Below, piece after piece: positions 57,871 through 64,000 of a stretch of 64,000 nt of DNA. Position numbers and translations under genes: made by a program. Source of the stretch: Doryteuthis pealeii (taxonomy: Eukaryota; Mollusca; Cephalopoda; Myopsida; Loliginidae). Where the stretch lies: NCBI GenBank assembly GCA_023376005.1, contig CM042138.1, forward strand, positions 96,861,324-96,925,323. The letters are read 5' to 3'. The notes below the pieces were generated by a model. That model was given only the letters and a program-made list of their open reading frames with translations. It was not told where the DNA came from and searched no databases. How positions within the stretch are numbered: position 1 is the stretch's first letter; each line of letters starts with the position of its first letter.

Positions 57871-58354
57871 TTGGAAGAGAAACATGGTTAGGGGTAAATT
57901 AGCGAGTTTTAGAAAAATATTAGTCACAATATTTTTTTCTGTTGTGTGCCATAGAAAAGTAGTTTGCAGGTCACGTGTAGGAGATCCTTGTTTTATGCCA
58001 ACTAGATGAATTCTCTAACAATGGTCCTATTATTAACAATATACTAAGGAGTGTAGGTAACCAATCTAACTAGTATTTAATTACTCTTAAATCCTAGAAA
58101 GAGCATAAGGAATGTTTAAGCATAAGGAATGTTTAACTGGGTTAAAGTTAAACAATATAAAAAAAGAGAAACTTACAAGTAGTATAACACATGGAATAAA
58201 CTGAAGAGCTTTCAAATGTTGAAGTCTAGGCAATTAAGGCCTTGGGCAACAAACACTTCTTTAAGTTTCAACTACTTAAAGATTAGGGATAGAAAGGCCA
58301 AGAATATGGATATTTGTTATCAGCAATCTTAGATCAAGATCAAGTGAATTTTTG

Positions 58355-58865
58355 TTTTGTTTTACGGCATATCAACCATAGTGGATTATTTAATGCCGGT
58401 AACGTTTTGAAAGATTTGTAGTGATAGTTTGGAGAAAAAAAAACTTTAAACTCAATTTTTTTTTGTAAATAAATTTTCTATTTAACCCATAGATGGACCC
58501 CTAACAGGTACTACCACTCTGGGTCAGAGTGGACCTGAGAGTGATGAAGGGGTGCTCCACATTCCCCAGACCTCCAGGACTGGAACCTCACCATCAGTTA
58601 AAGTTTAACGTCATACCCAGGCCATAAAGACCCTCAGCCACCACCTTCTAGCACCCATATGATAAAAAGGGTTGGGGCTTGCCACAAGGACAATAAGGTC
58701 AGGATAATCATATAGGTGCTTGGGCTTGATGCGACCAGCCAATTGATCGGAGGGGGCCCTCTCCAACCACCGGTCATAGACAACTCATCCACCAGGATTC
58801 TGTCCTTAAGCATCACGGGTCAACACCCATAGCCAACAGGTGGCCCCATTTGGGGAGAAGATTGA
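58355..58865 (-). repeat. Family D copy with the most internal sequence
   Basis: Tail GGCATATCAACC/GGATTATTTAATGCC, conserved block, then an inner GC-richer part (58620-58860). The minus frame at 58634-58816 has no stop for 60 codons, suggesting a former coding region of an unidentified LINE. Confidence 0.8.
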
Positions 58866-58869
58866 GTGA

Positions 58870-59370
58870 AACAGATAAGTCTTGTGCTAATGATAAAGAA
58901 AAACAACATAATGATCAGATTTCAATGCTTAAAGAGAAATCGAAATTTCTTCTTTTTTTTTTTTTTGTAAAATCTATTGCAAAATATTAAAAAATATTTG
59001 CCATTTTAGAGATTAACATCACGAGTAAAGGAAGATGAATAGGAGAATGGTAGATCAAATATTGGAAGCCGACTTCATGTAGAACACTTTCAAGATAATT
59101 TTAAGAGCCATAACTATGATATTGTGATAACAAAAACACAGGATGTGTGACAGATGGAATCTATAAAAAGATAATAGAGCAAATGATCCAGAACACAGGA
59201 CTTTATTGTTGGTGCTTTTATAGAGGAGATGTACAATAATAATTTATGTGATGTATAATTAATGAATACAATAAAAAAAATAATTAGTTGTTTTGGTTCA
59301 TACACAATCCAGGTCTTCAATAAGAATTTATTGGTGGAAAGTTATGTTCTATAGCAAATCCAAATATCAA
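58870..59370. other. Unassigned AT-rich sequence
   Basis: No feature recognised. Confidence 0.45.
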
Positions 59371-59378
59371 TGATTTAA

Positions 59379-59483
59379 CCCATTCACTTCCACTGGGACA
59401 CAGGTGTCCCAGTTGAATATCATTTACATTTTAATCCTTAAAATATTGTATTTAAAATAAAATAAAATTGGTAGTCAAAGGGT
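59379..59483. mobile_element. piggyBac-like MITE (family J)
   Basis: TTAA at 59375-59378 and 59484-59487; ends CCCATTCACTTCC and GGTAGTCAAAGGG. A further end of the same kind (GGTAGTGAAAGGG-TTAA) is at 59832-59848. Confidence 0.7.
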
Positions 59484-59492
59484 TAAAGAAGG

Positions 59493-59729
59493 TTTGGTTT
59501 GGTTTCTTTGTTTCAAACCAACCTTTATAGGTTATTTAATGCCAAAGCCATCCTTATAGAAGAACAGTAGTGATAATATTTAACCAAATGCTTGTGGAAT
59601 GAGGGGCTTCATACCTTTTCCAAGGATATTAGTCTGAAAGTGAATATAATAATGCGACTAGAGCTTGAACTAACTTAGTACAATGTCACAGTCCTGAATG
59701 TTAGCCACTGCACCATTGGAACTCCCACA
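59493..59729 (-). repeat. SINE G, complete, nested in family J
   Basis: Head (minus) TGGTGCAGTGGCTAACATTC and B-box-like TTAGTTCAAGCTC; 3' tail with AGGCATTAAATAACC-type hairpin and AAACC repeats. A 10-bp duplication GTTAAAGAAG flanks it (59483-59492, 59730-59739). Confidence 0.9.
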
Positions 59730-59849
59730 GTTAAAGAAGCTCCTTCTTTAACCTTAAAGTAAAAGTATCAGTAAAAGGCTAGCGGCATAAAGATGTTTTT
59801 CTTTCTTTTTTAAATAAATTATTGCAACCTTGGTAGTGAAAGGGTTAAA

Positions 59850-60335
59850 GAAATATTGGGTTAACTATGTTATATCAAAACACGTATACAGAGTTCTAAC
59901 CGTATTAAATATTTCAAACTTTGGCAGGCAGTTACAATAACACATACTCATCATAACAGCAGTGAGCATATCATTTGCATCAGTAAGAGGGGGGGGGTAA
60001 ATGTTCGGTGTTACATTAAATTTTGATAAAATTGTTTAACTCTTAACATCCTGTTGAGAATTTTCTAAGTTCAGAGCATTCTTATAAGGATATATAAAAA
60101 ACAAAATGGCTAAAAATGACCTTTGCATCTAAAGTTACCTGTTATTTCCCTTAAATCAAAGACTTCTAAATATGTTTAATATTACATTTAAAACAAAGGC
60201 TATCATTTGGGGTAGATTAGGAAAATGAATGTGACTTTTGGCTGGGTGGAATGAGGCGGTATAGAACTTTAAGAGTTAACCAACATCAATTTTCCTAGGA
60301 GAGCACATCATTACTATTACAAATCCTGGGAAAAA
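59850..60335. other. Unassigned AT-rich sequence
   Basis: No feature recognised. Confidence 0.45.
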
Positions 60336-60340
60336 ATTGT

Positions 60341-60654
60341 GGAATTAGCACACTTAGGAGGTTCACTTAGGTCTTTTATTTAGTAAATAAACTAATAACA
60401 GATAAGACACAAAATGTTTTTTTAGAAGCTGAAGATTCAAGATTCATATAATATTCCTTAAATAAGATTAAATTATTTAAATCAATGGTATATTTTCCAA
60501 AGCCATGCAAAGGAAAACATCATGGAATAACCCAATGTTGAGGAAAAAAATATTAAATGATCTATCAAATAAATGTTTTGCATCTTATCTGTTATTAGTT
60601 TATTTACTACAAAATCAAAAGCTACGGTGAATATCTTCTAAGTGGGCTAATTCC
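60341..60654. mobile_element. Long-TIR element of 314 bp
   Basis: Arms of about 80 bp begin GGAATTAGCACACTTAG and GGAATTAGCCCACTTAG and contain AGTAAATAAACTAATAACAG in both. No coding sequence; duplication unclear. Confidence 0.85.
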
Positions 60655-60856
60655 ATTTTCTTTTTTTTGTCAGGTGTAGTTGACAAGTTGAAGAAATAAG
60701 TGCAAGATAAATTCTAAGTGTTTTGTTATATTTTTACTTATAAATTTGCTCTGTGACTAACAATAAGAGCACACATTGAGCTCTGCAAACTGCGACAGGT
60801 TTTTCTTTTTTAAAAACTCCTATGTCGTAAGGAAGATTTCTTCTCCGAACTTTTGG

Positions 60857-60857
<1 letters not shown>

Positions 60858-60889
<32 letters not shown>
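60858..60889. repeat. (TA)n microsatellite
   Basis: Pure TA run. Confidence 0.95.
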
Positions 60890-60895
<6 letters not shown>

Positions 60896-61410
60896 AGAAA
60901 AAGTGACCATTTTCATTAATACAAGTTATAAGTATCCTAACCATAAATTATTAAACCCTATAAAAGATCCAGTTCCTACAGAAGCCATGTTTGTTCAGAC
61001 AAAAGTCAACAATACCGGAACGGGACAGAGGTTTAAATTTTTTTTTTTAAATCAGATGCAAGCACATACCTTACATAATGTTACATGTATGTGTACAAGT
61101 ATATGAATGTATATATGTTTCTGAATATGTGCACACAAGTATGTAGGTGTAAATAATGAGATGTCAGTGCACAGGTGTTACTGATTAAACAAGAATATTT
61201 AGACCATTAATATACATTTCTTTTCCCCCTCACCATTATTAATGGCTTTTATACTAGGGTGCTTCAAAAAGTTTTGCAATGTTTGTGGTAAAACTAGGCA
61301 CAATTCAGTAGTTCTGGATGCTTTTGCTAAAGTTCATGACAGTGGCAAACCACATCAAACTGAGAGAAGCTGAGTTTGCCTGCTACTCGTAGAATTTGCC
61401 ACTAACCATT
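60890..61410. other. Unassigned sequence
   Basis: GTGTCGGAAC-free; only short frames. GTGCTTCAAAAAGTTTTGCAA at 61259 hints at an old mariner end but has no partner. Confidence 0.4.
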
Positions 61411-61413
61411 TTT

Positions 61414-61701
61414 CAGAGATGCTGATAGGTACGTGTCCTGCGTCCCTGATGCACAAAAATCTAAAAGGACGGCGTAAAATTGTACGCATTCATCCCAGTG
61501 TTTTTCTTGGTTCTTCCCTCACCATTTCAAGCTAACTGTAAATACATTTCAATAGTTTCTTAGAAACGAATTACACAGGATAGGTTACAAGGTAGGAGTT
61601 AAACAGCTTTAGTTGGGACCCATAAATTTTCCCGGGGACTCATTCTAAGCAAATATGTGCGTCCCAGGACACACTAAATCAAAAAGCTATCAGCATCACT
61701 G
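61414..61701. mobile_element. Family K element
   Basis: CAGAGATGCTGATAGGTACG start, CTATCAGCATCACTG end; same orientation as 56879. Confidence 0.8.
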
Positions 61702-61702
61702 A

Positions 61703-61930
61703 TATTTAATATCTAATACAAATAATTTTCAAATAGATCTTTTTGACCTGTAGAGGGTACCTTCACAGGTACTACCACTCCAGAGTCGATTTGGGAGTGA
61801 TGGCAATGATGGGATTCTCCAGAACTAGAGCCTCACAATCAGATACAGTTTAGTCATACCCAATTTAGTGTGTCCCTCTGACAGGGATACACTCATATTA
61901 TTCTAAGCTTTGCTGACAGGATGGTGGCAG
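61703..61930 (-). repeat. Family D fragment
   Basis: AATAGATCTTTTTGACC, CACAGGTACTACCACTCC and AGATACAGTTTAGTCATACC; tail lost next to family K. Confidence 0.7.
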
Positions 61931-61934
61931 AAAA

Positions 61935-62328
61935 TAGTGGAACGTAAGTTGTTTAATAAAGTTAATATCAAATTATTTTTAAACTGTCTTATTTTTAGTT
62001 ACTAAATCCAACAAACTTTTTGGCCAATCCAACATCCGGTTTTACAAGGCTATTTGTGGGGAGAGAGAGAAGATTAGATTTGATTACATATAGTGCAGTC
62101 TGACTGGATGCACTGTCAATTTTGATTTAAGGAGAAAAAAATATCTTCGAGGCAAACAAATATGGTAATTGTATTCTTCATTGTGTTTCAATCTTGTGTC
62201 ATATGGATTACCAAAAATATAACCAAGTACCAGTACCAATTTGCCACAGATTTTTAGTTGCTATTAGCAATTTGACAATTACTTGACTGTATTAAGAGTT
62301 TTTCTAACTGTTGATATCTACTGTGTGC
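61935..62328. other. Unassigned sequence
   Basis: No recognised feature. Confidence 0.45.
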
Positions 62329-62329
62329 C

Positions 62330-62602
62330 AAAGTGGTGCAATGGTTATTGTTGTAGGAAATGGACACAGTGACTACATTTCAAATCTGGCACAAGGTTGT
62401 TTGCATTTTACATGTTGCTAATACCCTTAGGAAAGGTATGAATCCAACTATGGGTAAATAGTAGGGCAGACTGGGTTCTTTATGGTATAGCAAATAGTCT
62501 AAATGGAAATCTCTGAATTCAAACCCGTTAAACTCCGCTTAAAAATTGACCTTGTGTAACATCCTGATCAGACAGAGGGGTTGGTAAATACATACTTCCC
62601 CT
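62330..62602 (+). repeat. SINE B, near full length
   Basis: Head GTGGTGCAATGGTTATTG, body AGGAAAGGTATGAATCC, tail CTTGTGTAACATCCTG. Confidence 0.85.
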
Positions 62603-62917
62603 AAAATTCACTTAACTTTTTTAACTTATCTTTTTCAAATGATTTTCCTTTTTTACAGTTCATTGAAGATCTGTTAGCAGACCTGCAAAAATTGAGAGTG
62701 TCATATCCTAATTGTGCGGAGAGGTTGGGTAAATATATAAATCTTCAATAACGTTTTTTTTTTTTTGTACAAATTCATAAACTGCGACGGCTTCACAAAA
62801 AGTACATTAGTAAATCTAATTATCAAAGGATTTGTATGCATATTTTTTTTTTTTTTAAGTAAATGTTTCATCATATTAAAAAATTAACAATGACAAATCA
62901 ATACTTTTTAAAAGGGG

Positions 62918-63322
62918 TGTAGCGTTAGTTTCATATTTGCCTGGGGAGTTGTCTGCCCATTTAGTTCGCTGGTTCCTGCTAGAGGCCGTTTTATATTTAA
63001 GCGGCTGGTTTGAATGTCTCTTTCTCTCTTTTCCTGTTCCTCGACCTACGAGACACATGGGTTAGACTCTGGTCTACCCCCCCTCTTGTTGGGGCTTTGG
63101 CCCCCCCCTTACATTACTGTAAGTTATTTATACAGCATGGACTATTCTTAGCCTCATGTCTGTACTTTTATGTTTTTCCCTTCTACTTTTGTATGTATGT
63201 TTATGTACACCCTATACTTTATGTACCCTGTTTATCTATGTGCTGTATACCTATTAAATGTTTTGTCTAACAACCCTTGTCGGAGTTTGTATCTTCAAGT
63301 ATATATCACTTTGAACCTTACA
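62918..63322. mobile_element. Candidate solo LTR, 405 bp
   Basis: Starts TGTAGCG and ends CCTTACA, flanked by GGGG on each side (62914-62917, 63323-63326). Inside are TTATTTATACAGC (TATA-like) and CCTATTAAATG (polyA signal-like). No internal region or partner LTR visible. Confidence 0.5.
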
Positions 63323-63342
63323 GGGGGAAGCGGATAAAAAAA

Positions 63343-63594
63343 AAAGTAAAGTCGTCGGGGCGGCCTAATGTCGGTATCAGCCATGCAGCGAGGGAGTCTA
63401 TCCCCTTTTCACTAGCGCTAGACCAAGGAGATTATTTTAGTGTCTGAGGTGGAGCGCCACACCTACCATCAGCCCCTTACTTTACCGCACAGATCCCTGT
63501 GCTACTCATACGCTGAGTTGGCGAGGGCGGGTATCGAATTAGGAACCTTGTGGTTTCTAGCCGAACGCTCTACCAACTGAGCTAACCCGGTCCT
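63343..63594 (-). repeat. SINE A, best preserved copy
   Basis: Minus A box TAGCTCAGTTGGTAGAGC (63567-63584), B box AATTCGATACC (63530-63540), a tRNA-like start GGACCGGGTT, complete body and tail CGACGACTTTACTT. Probably the youngest A copy here. Confidence 0.95.
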
Positions 63595-63683
63595 TAATAA
63601 GCAGATAATAAGCATAAAACTATCCAAAATATATAAAGACTGAAAAATTAAAAATGAATAACTTAAAACTTATAAATGAATGT

Positions 63684-63993
63684 CAGTGAGGCTGATAGCT
63701 TTTTAATTCAGTGCATCCTGGGACGCACAGATTTGATTTGAATGAGTTACTGGGAAATTTGATGGGTCCCAACTAAAGTTTCTTAATAAATTGCAGTGTT
63801 TTTATCTATGAACAACTATAGCCATTTAACTCCTTGCCTTATACCTTATACAGTGTAATTCGTTTCCAAGAAAATATTGAAATGTATTAACAGTTAGCTG
63901 GAAATAGTGGAAGAAAAAAAAAAACACTGGGATGCATGGATAAGATTTGTCCACATGCTTTTAGATTTTGATGCGTTCCTATCAGCATATCTG
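63684..63993. mobile_element. Family K element at the window edge
   Basis: CAGTGAGGCTGATAGC start and CTATCAGCATATCTG-like end at 63993. Flanking 5-mers AATGT and GATGT differ at one base. Confidence 0.75.
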
Positions 63994-64000
63994 GATGTGC

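Noticed and set aside
63517..63594. Possible functional tRNA gene on the minus strand
   Set aside because: A and B boxes are good, but no proper acceptor stem forms and it continues into the SINE A body; it is a SINE head.

Overview
The window looks like animal nuclear DNA: very AT-rich, with long introns, abundant (TA)n/(TG)n tracts, poly-T runs, tRNA-headed SINEs and decayed DNA transposons. The SINE set resembles those known from cephalopods, so an octopus-like mollusc is my best guess. That assignment is an inference from remembered family resemblance, not a search result.

Genes: only one host gene is supported. Two internal exons of the U1 snRNP splicing factor PRPF39 lie on the minus strand at 27066-27175 and 18770-18895, separated by an 8170-bp intron and joined in frame with clean splice sites. 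Their peptides run into the signature HAT-repeat stretch of PRPF39. No other exon was recognised, so 1-18769 and 27176-64000 are probably intron (or flank) of the same gene. Every other open frame is short and explained by repeats.

Repeats fill most of the window. (1) Four tRNA-headed SINE families, called here A (TAGCTCAG A box), B, C and G (TGGTGTAATGGTTA-like A boxes). (2) A LINE-like 3'-end family, D, whose hairpin tail is shared with SINE G; every clear copy has the same orientation. (3) LINE ORF2 fragments of at least three kinds. (4) Two non-autonomous Helitron families, with A|TC...CTAG|T borders and a 3' hairpin. (5) hAT elements with 8-bp duplications, mariner remnants with transposase fragments, a possible Merlin-like foldback, piggyBac-like MITEs, and several unclassified inverted-repeat families. 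(6) A candidate solo LTR.

Most notable: a complete hammerhead-type ribozyme fold at 38115-38160 directly after a tRNA-like segment; a 52-bp-arm hairpin at 39291-39420; nested insertions with readable target-site duplications that order family activity; a series of quasi-palindromes that look like inverted template-switch duplications inside repeats; and the SINE-LINE tail sharing. No operon, CRISPR, phage or toxin system is present, and nothing suggests a multi-gene undescribed system. The novelty, if any, is in the ribozyme-bearing retroelement and the hairpins.
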